DNA from: Bacillota bacterium
GTDB lineage: Bacteria; Bacillota; Limnochordia; Darwinibacteriales; JAAYFS01
NCBI GenBank assembly: GCA_012728115.1
Contig: JAAYFS010000010.1
Coordinates: 1 to 54,821, forward strand
DNA: 54,821 nt
Direction of reading: 5' to 3'
Shown: positions 36,995-44,474 of the stretch, piece after piece
Position numbering within the stretch: position 1 is the first letter of the stretch
Layout of the letters: each line of letters begins with the position of its first letter
The notes under the pieces: model-generated
Databases searched by the model: none
Seen by the model: the letters and a program-made list of their open reading frames with translations, nothing else
Told to the model about the DNA's origin: nothing
Position numbers and translations under genes: made by a program

Positions 36995-38122
36995 ATGAGT
37001 GCTGTCCGTAAAATAAACCTGTGGCATGATGTATCTAAAAAGGACTGGACTGACTGGAGATGGCAATTTAGAAACCGATTGGCATCGGTAGAAGATATTC
37101 AGAAAATAATACTACTAACTGAGAATGAAATTAAAGGTTTTTGTGGTCAAGGATTCGCCGTCGGAATTACACCCTATTTTTTGAGTTTAATTGATCCTAC
37201 TGATGTAAATTGCCCTATTAGAAGGCAAGCTATCCCAACCTCATGTGAACTAATACCTAGTTCAGATGAATTTAAAGATCCACTCGCTGAAGAAACGAAG
37301 TCACCAGTGCCTAACTTGATCCATCGTTATCCTGATCGGGTAGTGGTGTTAGTTACCGAAACCTGTAATATGTATTGCCGCCATTGCACCAGGAGGAGAA
37401 GGGTTGGATTTAAGGAAGAAGCACTAACGAGTGAACATCTAGATTTAATAGTCGATTATATCTCTCGACATCATGAAGTTCGGGACGTCCTTATTACTGG
37501 TGGAGATCCTTTAGTTTTAAGTGACTCAAAACTAGAAAGGATTCTTAGAGCTATTCGTCAAATTGAACATGTAGAAATTATTAGGATCGGCACTAGAGCT
37601 CCAGTTACAAACCCTTTTCGCATAACAGAGGAGCTAACCCACATGCTTCATAAATATCAACCTCTTTGGATGAATGTTCAGATAAATCATCCAAAGGAGA
37701 TAACTTGCGAGGTTGAACATGCGGTTAGTTTGCTTGCTGATGCGGGCATTCCTTTGGGTAATCAAACGGTGTTGCTTAAAGGAATTAACGACAGCGTTGA
37801 GATCCAAAAAAAGTTAGTGCACCTATTGCTCCGTCTGCGCGTCCGCCCCTACTACATTTACCAGTGTGACCTGGTCGAATGCTTGGAGCATTTTAGAACT
37901 CCAGTGGCTAAAGGTATCGAGATTATCGAAAACCTACAAGGGCATACCTCTGGATTAGCTGTGCCGACATTCGTAATCGATGCTCCTGGAGGAGGCGGAA
38001 AAATACCAGTTGGACCGCAATACTTGATTTCGCAGACACCAGAGAAAGTGATCTTGAGAAATTACGAAGGGGCCATTTTCACTTATCCTGAACCTAAGGG
38101 AAATAAAGGAGATTGCATCTAA
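36995..38122 (+). CDS. kamA: Lysine 2,3-aminomutase (KamA family radical SAM enzyme)
   Basis: Radical SAM, PLP-dependent enzyme that converts L-lysine to L-beta-lysine. The 375-residue protein has the Fe-S motif Cys124, Cys128, Cys131 (CNMYCRHC), PLP lysine Lys336 in APGGGGKIPV, and Asp292 and Asp329, which line up one residue off from Asp293 and Asp330 of the Clostridium subterminale enzyme that hold lysine. Those Asp residues argue for lysine rather than glutamate. It lacks the zinc cluster: the Cys268 position is Ser267 and the C-terminal cysteine cluster is absent. It is coupled to the ATP-grasp-like gene upstream (AAGGAG ribosome binding site inside its end) and to lgt downstream, 2 bases away. 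No ablB acetyltransferase or epmA is near. Confidence 0.9.
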   Translation: MSAVRKINLWHDVSKKDWTDWRWQFRNRLASVEDIQKIILLTENEIKGFCGQGFAVGITPYFLSLIDPTDVNCPIRRQAIPTSCELIPSSDEFKDPLAEETKSPVPNLIHRYPDRVVVLVTETCNMYCRHCTRRRRVGFKEEALTSEHLDLIVDYISRHHEVRDVLITGGDPLVLSDSKLERILRAIRQIEHVEIIRIGTRAPVTNPFRITEELTHMLHKYQPLWMNVQINHPKEITCEVEHAVSLLADAGIPLGNQTVLLKGINDSVEIQKKLVHLLLRLRVRPYYIYQCDLVECLEHFRTPVAKGIEIIENLQGHTSGLAVPTFVIDAPGGGGKIPVGPQYLISQTPEKVILRNYEGAIFTYPEPKGNKGDCI

Positions 38123-38124
38123 TT

Positions 38125-38862
38125 ATGAATCCTATTGCTTTCAAGATATGGAATATCGATATTTATTGGTACGGTATATGTATTGCCATCCTGTTTGTAA
38201 CAGGATATAGCCTTACTCGAAAGTTCGCTCTAAAGTATGAAGCGAATGTAGATATTATTGATGATCTACTTTTTAAACTTGTAATTTCAGCAATTGTTGG
38301 TGGAAGGCTGGGGGCTGTTGTGATAAATCTACCCTATTATCTGGCCAATCCACTTGAAATCTTCGGTCGTCCTGGCATGGGTTCGCAAGGAGCAATCATT
38401 CTTTGCATGATCGTCGGTTACTTCCTAACAAAGAAGCATAAGTTGAATTATTGGCAAATGGCAGATGCTGCTGCACCAGTTTTACCCCTAGGTCATATCC
38501 TAGTTCGCATTGGAAACTTTATTAATGGAGAGTTACTCGGCTCACCCACAACCCTTCCATGGGCGGTAACATCACCGATTACTAAAGAACTGGTGCACCC
38601 TGTCCAACTTTATGAGGCACTGATTTCTTTGGTTATCTTTCCGTTTGCTCTAAAATGGAGTGGAAAGCCTAAATATCCAGGGTATTCCTTCCTGAGAGTA
38701 ATGTTGATCCACTCGGTTGTTAGATTCTTTATGGATTTCTTACGCCCACATTCAAGTACTTTAATCGGACCCTTAGTCCTTACCCAGTTAATTGCGCTTG
38801 GATTTGCGCTCGGATTGGGATTTCTAATATGGAAATTCGAAAAAAATGCGGGTTCATTTTAA
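38125..38862 (+). CDS. lgt: Prolipoprotein diacylglyceryl transferase Lgt
   Basis: Membrane enzyme that attaches diacylglycerol from phosphatidylglycerol to the lipobox cysteine of prolipoproteins. The 245-residue protein has about seven membrane segments, opening NPIAFKIWNIDIYWYGICI, then the GGRLGAV motif, FGRPGMGSQGAII, the signature ILVRIGNFINGELLG, and HPVQLYEALISL near the end. The ATG at 38125 has AAGGAG 13 bases upstream; a TTG at 38113 is too near that site. It is cotranscribed with kamA, probably coincidentally. Confidence 0.93.
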   Translation: MNPIAFKIWNIDIYWYGICIAILFVTGYSLTRKFALKYEANVDIIDDLLFKLVISAIVGGRLGAVVINLPYYLANPLEIFGRPGMGSQGAIILCMIVGYFLTKKHKLNYWQMADAAAPVLPLGHILVRIGNFINGELLGSPTTLPWAVTSPITKELVHPVQLYEALISLVIFPFALKWSGKPKYPGYSFLRVMLIHSVVRFFMDFLRPHSSTLIGPLVLTQLIALGFALGLGFLIWKFEKNAGSF

Positions 38863-38872
38863 GAACCCGCAT
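38846..38872. terminator. Bidirectional terminator between lgt and leuS
   Basis: A 10-bp stem ATGCGGGTTC/GAACCCGCAT with a 7-base loop covers the lgt stop, flanked by A-rich and T-rich tracts for both convergent genes. Confidence 0.9.
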
Positions 38873-38878
38873 TAATTT

Positions 38879-41296
38879 TTATTTCACAACGATATTTAGA
38901 ATTTTACCCTTGACATAGATGGTTTTAACGATTTCTTTACCCTCCAGGGCATTGTTGACTGCAGTGATTTTAAAAGCCTCCGCCTTGGCTGTTTCCTCAT
39001 TAGCATCAACTGCAAGTGTAACTGTTCCCCTTGTCTTACCATTTACTTGTACCGCGATTGTCACTTCATCAACAACCAACATTTCTGGATCAAAACTTGG
39101 CCACGTGGCGTTTACAAAGATACTATTCTCATTGCCCAATTTAGCCCAGATCTCTTCAGCAAAGTGCGGTGCTAAAGGCGCTAAAAGAATTGCAAGAGTC
39201 TCGATGCTTTTACGGTCAATCATTTGTTTGCCACCAAAAACTTGGCTAACTTCATTTACGTATTCCATAAAGGCACTAACAACAGTGTTTAGTTTGAAAG
39301 ACTCCAAGCGCTCTGTAATTGTTTTTATTAAGCGGTGTCTTAATTGCTCGCTCTTCCTTGTTGGTTCAATATTTACATTTACACTATTTTCAACTATCGC
39401 CCAAACTCGTTGAATAAAGCGATAAACTCCTTCTATTCCGTTATCCATCCATTCGGCATCAATCTCTGGAGGACCAATAAACAGCTCGTAAATCCGAAGC
39501 GCATCGGCACCATAATGTTCGACCAATTCGTCGGGGTTAACCACGTTACCCTTAGACTTACTCATTTTTGCCCCATCCTTAGTGATCATACCTTGGTTGA
39601 ACAATTTCTTAAAAGGCTCATCAAACTCAACTACTCCGATATCTTTTAAGAACATCGTATAGAAACGGGCGTAGAGTAAGTGCAACACTGCGTGTTCCAC
39701 ACCACCAACGTAAAGGTCAACTGGAAGCCAGTATTTAATCTTTTCTTTGTCGGCTAATGCTTCATTATTATGCGGATCGACATACCGTAAGAAATACCAA
39801 CATGAACCCGCCCATTGAGGCATTGTATTGGTTTCGCGTTTTGCTTTGCCACCACAAGCTGGACAAGTGGTATTCACCCACTCTTCAATGGCAGCTAATG
39901 GCGATTCACCAGTACCTGTTGGTTGATAATTCTTTACATCAGGCAATCTAACAGGCAATTCGCTTTCGGGAACAGGAACTTGACCACAGGAATCACAATG
40001 AACGATCGGAATGGGTTCACCCCAATATCTTTGTCGCGAGAATACCCAGTCTCGCATTTTGTATTGCACTGTGGCAACTGCTCTTCCTTCCTCAGCGAGG
40101 TACTTTACTATGCTATCTTTGGCTTCCTTTGAACTTAATCCATCAAATTTTCCAGAATTAATTAGGATTCCATCCATGACGAATGGTAATTCAGGAATTA
40201 TACCATCAAGGTCGGCAATTACGGGAATGATATCCAAACCAAAAACTTGAGCAAATTCATAGTCTCGTTCATCATGGGCTGGAACAGCCATCACCGCTCC
40301 AGAACCATAGTCGATCAGAACATAATCACTGATCCAAATAGGAATCAACCGGTCATTCACAGGGTTAATTGCATAAGAGCCAGTAAATACTCCCGTTTTG
40401 TCCTTATTGGCCATCCTTTCAACCGAAGACTTAGTTTGGGTTTGTCTAATATACTCTTCTACTTGCTCTCTGTATTCATCGGTAGTAAGCTTTTCCACCA
40501 GTTCATGTTCTGGTGCAAGCACCATAAAAGTGGCACCAAAAAGGGTATCTGGCCTTGTGGTGAACACCGAAATTTTTTCATCCATATCTTGGATGTAAAA
40601 ATCTATTTCAGCTCCTTCACTTCGTCCGATCCAAGCTTCTTGCATTTTCAAAACTTTTTCTGGCCACTCCAGTTGCTTTAAACCTTCTAACAATCGATCA
40701 GCATAGGCTGTGATCTTAAGCATCCATTGTTTGAGTTTTCTTTTTTCTACTTGACTACCACAACGTTCGCATTCTCCACCGACAACCTCTTCGTTGGCTA
40801 ATCCTGTTTGACAGCTGGGGCAGAAATTGATCGGCATTTCCTTTTGATAAGCCAACCCACGCTCGAACATCTTTAAAAAGATCCATTGGGTCCATTTATA
40901 ATAGTCAGGATCGGTAGTGTTAATCTCGCGGTCCCAATTGTACATCGCACCAATTTCTTGGAGTTGTCTTTTAAAGTTTGCGATATTACTCGCTGTTGAA
41001 ACAGTGGGATGGATTCCTTTATTTATGGCATCGTTTTCGGCTGGCAAACCGAATGCATCCCATCCCATTGGATGCAACACTTGATAACCTTGCAAGGTTT
41101 TATATCTGCTAAAGACATCACTTAAAACATAGCCTCTCCAATGACCCACGTGCAATCCTGAGCCAGACGGATATGGGAACATATCTAGACAGTAATACTT
41201 GGGCTTGTCTAAGTCCATTTTTACTGAAGAAATATTATGTTCTTGCCAAAAGTTTCGCCATCGCTTTTCCACTTGTTTGTGATTATAAGTCGACAA
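38879..41296 (-). CDS. leuS: Leucyl-tRNA synthetase
   Basis: Class I synthetase, 805 residues, the usual bacterial length. HIGH-type motif PYPSGSGLHVGHWRGY near residue 42, Zn-binding Cys pairs around SCQTGLANEEVVGGECERCG, the CP1 editing domain with TTRPDTLFGATFMV and AVPAHDERDYEFA, and KMSKSKGNVVNPDE near residue 570. The start is TTG with GGAGGGG 6 bases upstream. No T-box leader is visible; yunB ends 27 bases upstream. The convergent terminator with lgt lies just after the stop. Confidence 0.97.
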   Translation of the reverse strand: MSTYNHKQVEKRWRNFWQEHNISSVKMDLDKPKYYCLDMFPYPSGSGLHVGHWRGYVLSDVFSRYKTLQGYQVLHPMGWDAFGLPAENDAINKGIHPTVSTASNIANFKRQLQEIGAMYNWDREINTTDPDYYKWTQWIFLKMFERGLAYQKEMPINFCPSCQTGLANEEVVGGECERCGSQVEKRKLKQWMLKITAYADRLLEGLKQLEWPEKVLKMQEAWIGRSEGAEIDFYIQDMDEKISVFTTRPDTLFGATFMVLAPEHELVEKLTTDEYREQVEEYIRQTQTKSSVERMANKDKTGVFTGSYAINPVNDRLIPIWISDYVLIDYGSGAVMAVPAHDERDYEFAQVFGLDIIPVIADLDGIIPELPFVMDGILINSGKFDGLSSKEAKDSIVKYLAEEGRAVATVQYKMRDWVFSRQRYWGEPIPIVHCDSCGQVPVPESELPVRLPDVKNYQPTGTGESPLAAIEEWVNTTCPACGGKAKRETNTMPQWAGSCWYFLRYVDPHNNEALADKEKIKYWLPVDLYVGGVEHAVLHLLYARFYTMFLKDIGVVEFDEPFKKLFNQGMITKDGAKMSKSKGNVVNPDELVEHYGADALRIYELFIGPPEIDAEWMDNGIEGVYRFIQRVWAIVENSVNVNIEPTRKSEQLRHRLIKTITERLESFKLNTVVSAFMEYVNEVSQVFGGKQMIDRKSIETLAILLAPLAPHFAEEIWAKLGNENSIFVNATWPSFDPEMLVVDEVTIAVQVNGKTRGTVTLAVDANEETAKAEAFKITAVNNALEGKEIVKTIYVKGKILNIVVK

Positions 41297-41323
41297 TTAC
41301 AGCCCCTCCACTTCTTGTTCTTC

Positions 41324-42088
41324 TCAAAAGATTTCAAATTCAACCTTATCTGTTGGCACTAAGCTTTTGATCGCTTGTGCCCCTGAACCTTCGGAAACGA
41401 AGTACCAATTCGGAACTTGCCCAATAAAGACTTCCTCTACTATTGGAACACGACTAACAACTGGTATATCAACATTATTTAGCGGAATTGCAACCCTCAT
41501 TACCACTTTAATATCAAGATATACCCGGTGCCATGTTTGATTTATTCCAGCACTCTCAAAGCTACCTACCGGAGTAGTAGTTACTCCTCCTATCACGAAG
41601 ATCTTTACAGGAATATTCGGTCCTAAACCCGCAAGAAAATCGAGTCCAAAGATCTGACCAATAGGAATACTAAGCGACTCCTTATCCGAACTGCTTAACC
41701 TATGCTGAATACTTTGAGTAACTAGGCTAGCAACACGATTAATTTCACCTGTATCATACCTAACATACTGAAGCTGCCCTCGTTCATCTTGGACCACTTC
41801 CGCAACTTTATTAAAATCAAATATTGAAGCAATCGTTTCCTCTATGGCTTCACTGATCGTTTTGCTAGCAAAATTCATCGCCCGAACTTCAGCCCACGAG
41901 CGAATCACAGGCCTTAATCTTAGATCAATAAGCATTATCGTGAGCGACCCAATCAAAAGGACAAAGAATAAGAACATTAAGATAAAGGTTACCCACTTTG
42001 GTCGCCTCACACCCTCATTTTCTTTGGAGCTAACTTGGAGCCGAGTCGTCCTTTTCATTAATGGGCTTTGCCATCGAAGTCTAGCCAT
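41324..42088 (-). CDS. yunB: Sporulation protein YunB
   Basis: A 254-residue membrane-anchored protein of the YunB family, a sigma-E-controlled sporulation protein of B. subtilis whose biochemical role is unknown. One membrane helix near residues 35-57 is followed by a large extracytoplasmic domain with the family features AMNFASKTISEAI, IPIGQIFGLDFLAGLGPNIPVKI and VVMRVAIP. The start at 42088 has GGAGGGGGG upstream; an earlier in-frame ATG has no ribosome binding site. It lies alone between leuS and the atp terminator. I did not find a convincing sigma-E promoter. Confidence 0.88.
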   Translation of the reverse strand: MARLRWQSPLMKRTTRLQVSSKENEGVRRPKWVTFILMFLFFVLLIGSLTIMLIDLRLRPVIRSWAEVRAMNFASKTISEAIEETIASIFDFNKVAEVVQDERGQLQYVRYDTGEINRVASLVTQSIQHRLSSSDKESLSIPIGQIFGLDFLAGLGPNIPVKIFVIGGVTTTPVGSFESAGINQTWHRVYLDIKVVMRVAIPLNNVDIPVVSRVPIVEEVFIGQVPNWYFVSEGSGAQAIKSLVPTDKVEFEIF

Positions 42089-42246
42089 AATTATCCCCCC
42101 TCCAAAACATATGCAATGGAGAGGACGTTCTATCATTAAATTTGCTCTACTTAGCAATTTTAGGCAAACAATGTTAGAGAAAATTATAACATAACAATCA
42201 AGATCTGACAACGATCCAAAGTTAATCTAGTTCTTGCAATAAAAAA

Positions 42247-42267
42247 TCTCAGATTAAGAATCTGAGA
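42247..42267 (-). terminator. Terminator after atpE
   Basis: A 9-bp stem TCTCAGATT/AATCTGAGA with a 3-base loop and a six-base T-run on the minus strand, 63 bases after the atpE stop. It ends the atpI-atpB-atpE transcript. Confidence 0.9.
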
Positions 42268-42291
42268 AAAAACATCACTAATTATGGCAAA

Positions 42292-42324
42292 TTGACCTGG
42301 GTGCTTAGTTACACACCAGGTCAA
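42292..42324 (-). repeat. Hairpin between atpE and its terminator
   Basis: Arms TTGACCTGG/CCAGGTCAA of 9 bp enclose a 15-base loop, with an extra inner GTG/CAC match. No T-run follows, so it looks like a 3' UTR stabilising stem-loop rather than a terminator. Confidence 0.75.
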
Positions 42325-42329
42325 CTGTT

Positions 42330-42605
42330 TTACAATAATTCCAACAAACGACTTACTAAAGGGTTAACCACTGTAAAAATAAGAAGTAAAACAACAGCTA
42401 ATGCGTAAATAGCACCAGACTCAGAAATCGCTTGCCCAATAATCATAGTAGTTCTAATCGGACCTTCAGCTTCAGGCTGACGTGCGATACCTTCGACCGC
42501 CTTTCCAGCTACATAACTCTCACCAATTCCGACCATTCCACCCGCCAACAAAGCGATACCTGAACCAATAGCAATTGCAGCAACTACGATAGCAATTTCC
42601 ATCAT
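42330..42605 (-). CDS. atpE: ATP synthase subunit c (two-carboxylate, Na+-type)
   Basis: Rotor ring proteolipid of F-type ATP synthase: 91 residues, two membrane helices around the polar loop ARQPEAEG. The ion-binding carboxylate is Glu62 in SES, with Ser63 after it; Glu29 in GESYVAGKA occupies the place of Gln32 of the Ilyobacter tartaricus Na+ ring. The Glu29/Glu62 pair with Ser63 is the two-carboxylate pattern described for Fusobacterium nucleatum, pointing to Na+ coupling. The ATG (or the next ATG) has AAAGGAGG upstream. atpB precedes it; no atpF, H, A, G, D or C follow, and a terminator ends the transcript. Confidence 0.95.
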   Translation of the reverse strand: MMEIAIVVAAIAIGSGIALLAGGMVGIGESYVAGKAVEGIARQPEAEGPIRTTMIIGQAISESGAIYALAVVLLLIFTVVNPLVSRLLELL

Positions 42606-42639
42606 AATTACATTTCCTCCTTTCCTGCGTTTCTAAAAA

Positions 42640-43284
42640 TTAACCTATCTTTAGTTGAATATAAGCTACCGCCAGCATTGTAAATACTGCGGCTTGAATC
42701 ACGCCCATAAAAACACCAAACCAAGCGAGCAGAGGAACAGGGACTATGTAAGGAACTAACATGTACACGATTCCCAAGAGAATTCCTCCACCGAAAACAT
42801 TACCATACAAACGGAAAGCATGCGATACAACTTGTGATACTTCACCCGCTATGTTAATAGGAAACATAATCCAATATGGCTCAAAAAAACCTTTGATCCA
42901 AGCTTTAAAGCCAGTCTTTCGAATAGCGGCAACTGATCCCATCACATAAACCAAAACCGCTAAAGCTGCTGTAGTAGTAAGATCACCAGTAGGAGAATAC
43001 GCACCTGGTAAAACACCATAAACGTTGGAAAACAAAACAAAGGCAGCGATCATAAAAATCAAAGGGATGAAGGGTCTGCCTTCCTCACCAAGGTCCGTTG
43101 AAACTAGCTTTTCAATTCCCTCAACTGCAAGCTCTACCAAACATTGCATACCTTTAGGTATTGTCTGGAGATTTCTAGTCAGAATATACCCCCCAATAAC
43201 TAGTATGGCCATTATAAGCCAGGTAAAAAACAATGGTTCCGTAATCGATATGGATCCGATTTCAAACAAGACTTTAGGTTCCAC
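42640..43284 (-). CDS. atpB: ATP synthase subunit a
   Basis: Membrane stator subunit of the F-type ATP synthase that provides the ion half-channels. The 214-residue product has about five membrane segments; the essential arginine lies in HAFRLYGNVFGGGIL. LVELAVEGIEKLV and FSNVYGVLPGAYSPTGDL are typical. The GTG at 43284 has GGAGG 7 bases upstream, and the reading frame upstream of it overlaps atpI. It overlaps the end of atpI by 11 bases and precedes atpE. Confidence 0.94.
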   Translation of the reverse strand: MEPKVLFEIGSISITEPLFFTWLIMAILVIGGYILTRNLQTIPKGMQCLVELAVEGIEKLVSTDLGEEGRPFIPLIFMIAAFVLFSNVYGVLPGAYSPTGDLTTTAALAVLVYVMGSVAAIRKTGFKAWIKGFFEPYWIMFPINIAGEVSQVVSHAFRLYGNVFGGGILLGIVYMLVPYIVPVPLLAWFGVFMGVIQAAVFTMLAVAYIQLKIG

Positions 43285-43654
43285 GACTAATCCTCCCTCT
43301 GATGAGATGATAAAGGATCGCAATTCTTGGCATCAACAACCCAGCTAAGGTAGCAAGAAAACTAAGAGAAGGATTTAAAATAGCCACAATTAATGTTGCA
43401 CTATATAGTGCGTTTCGCTTTGCAAAACTTATCCAACTGTGGCGCTGTACATCTTTACGATCCATCGGTCCCTTAGCTGCTCTACGCAGTAGTGTTGTTG
43501 CATCTATTATCATAAGCCTAAAGGCTAAAGAACTCATCAAACCGCCGAATAATATTCCCAAGGAAACTGATATGCCTAAGCCCAGCAGGCTTACGCAACT
43601 AAACAAAATAGTAAAAACTACAGTGGTACGTAAAACGTGCGATTCGTTAAACAT
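43274..43654 (-). CDS. atpI: ATP synthase subunit I (AtpI-like)
   Basis: A 126-residue protein with about four membrane segments, in the position of atpI just ahead of atpB. AtpI family proteins help c-ring assembly and are poorly conserved. Visible features are the hydrophobic first pair of helices (VVFTILFSCVSLLGLGI, LGILFGGLMSSLAF), a basic loop (RRAAKGPMDRKDV) and a C-terminal pair. The call relies on topology and position. A strong sigma-A promoter lies 78-106 bases upstream. Confidence 0.75.
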   Translation of the reverse strand: MFNESHVLRTTVVFTILFSCVSLLGLGISVSLGILFGGLMSSLAFRLMIIDATTLLRRAAKGPMDRKDVQRHSWISFAKRNALYSATLIVAILNPSLSFLATLAGLLMPRIAILYHLIRGRISRGT

Positions 43655-43732
43655 TTTATGTACTCCAAATCTCTAGAAACAACTCTAGATTTTCAGCATT
43701 ATCCATGCTAAACGCATTCCCAACTCTTAATA

Positions 43733-43761
43733 ATGTTACCATTTTACCCCTAGCCTGTCAA
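43733..43761 (-). promoter_or_regulatory. Sigma-A promoter of atpI-atpB-atpE
   Basis: On the minus strand perfect TTGACA (43756-43761), 17 bases, TGG plus TAACAT (43733-43738). It gives a leader of about 70 bases. The rest of the gap at 43655-43881 holds no gene that I can see. Confidence 0.8.
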
Positions 43762-43881
43762 TACTAGTACGGTAGGCAACTCCAGCATTGGAAACTAATC
43801 ATCGCCATTTCATTTACTAATTAGATCGAATAATAACCTTTCGGAATCCTCTATCTGAGCCAAGAGACTTCCTATGTAAGA

Positions 43882-43907
43882 AAATGCCCCTCAGATTTGG
43901 GGCATTT
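43882..43907 (-). terminator. Terminator after the ferritin-like gene
   Basis: A 9-bp stem AAATGCCCC/GGGGCATTT with an 8-base loop, followed on the minus strand by TCTTAC after T residues of the stem; lies 23 bases after the stop. Confidence 0.75.
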
Positions 43908-43930
43908 CAAAAATTAGAGTACGTGTAGGC

Positions 43931-44383
43931 TTACTGTTCAAAGCTATCCTCTTGCTGTTCGTGATCCATTCGCGCCTCAAAGAACTTTAGATGCTCATGA
44001 TCCTCAGCCATTATCTCTTTGACTAACTCTTGGCTAGTTTCATCAAGTCCATCAAGACGGTCTTCATAGGAATGCACCCCCATCTTTTCCCCCTCATACA
44101 CCTGTTTCAGAATCGCTTCTGGTCCCAACATTGCTTTATAGGTTGCCGAAAGATTTGCCATGGTGCCAGCGAATCCGGTTCCTTCTATCGGCTCGCCTCC
44201 TAGTTCAAGAATCCTTTGTTTTAACCTTTCGATATGTCTATCATGGTCCTCTTGGAATTTGGCAAGCAGGTCCTTAACCTGGTGGTCACCTTGGATCCCT
44301 TTTGTTTTGTCATAGATGTCTCTTGCCTTATATTCTCCTTTAAGTAATTCGTTTAATGCTTCAATTTGTCTTTGATTTGACAT
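43931..44383 (-). CDS. Ferritin-like four-helix protein
   Basis: A 150-residue predicted all-helical protein of the ferritin-like superfamily, perhaps the DUF2383 or rubrerythrin-type groups. Glu and His residues in EYKARDIYDKTKG, FQEDHDRHIERL, GEKMGVHSYEDRL and AEDHEHLKFFEARMDHE are spaced like the metal ligands of a di-iron centre. The ATG at 44383 is used because the 38 extra in-frame codons upstream cross the terminator of the preceding gene; AAGGG lies 9 bases upstream. Function may be peroxide or iron handling or unrelated; not established. Confidence 0.75.
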   Translation of the reverse strand: MSNQRQIEALNELLKGEYKARDIYDKTKGIQGDHQVKDLLAKFQEDHDRHIERLKQRILELGGEPIEGTGFAGTMANLSATYKAMLGPEAILKQVYEGEKMGVHSYEDRLDGLDETSQELVKEIMAEDHEHLKFFEARMDHEQQEDSFEQ

Positions 44384-44438
44384 ACCTATCTTCCCTTTCA
44401 TCTTTTCTGCTTCTAGTATTTCCCCTGGCACAAAAAAA

Positions 44439-44466
44439 TGACACCTCTCGAAAACGAGAAGTGTCA
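44439..44466 (-). terminator. Terminator after the CofE-like gene
   Basis: Arms TGACAC-C-TCTCG and CGAGA-A-GTGTCA with one mismatch, 4-base loop, followed on the minus strand by ATTTTTTT. Confidence 0.85.
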
Positions 44467-44474
44467 AAAACGTA

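Noticed and set aside
38919-39413. A 164-codon plus-strand open frame within leuS
   Set aside because: Antisense shadow of leuS; composition mirrors the reverse of a conserved gene and no start signal supports it.
41297-41323. T-box leader for leuS
   Set aside because: Only 27 bases separate yunB from leuS and no terminator or T-box motif is seen.
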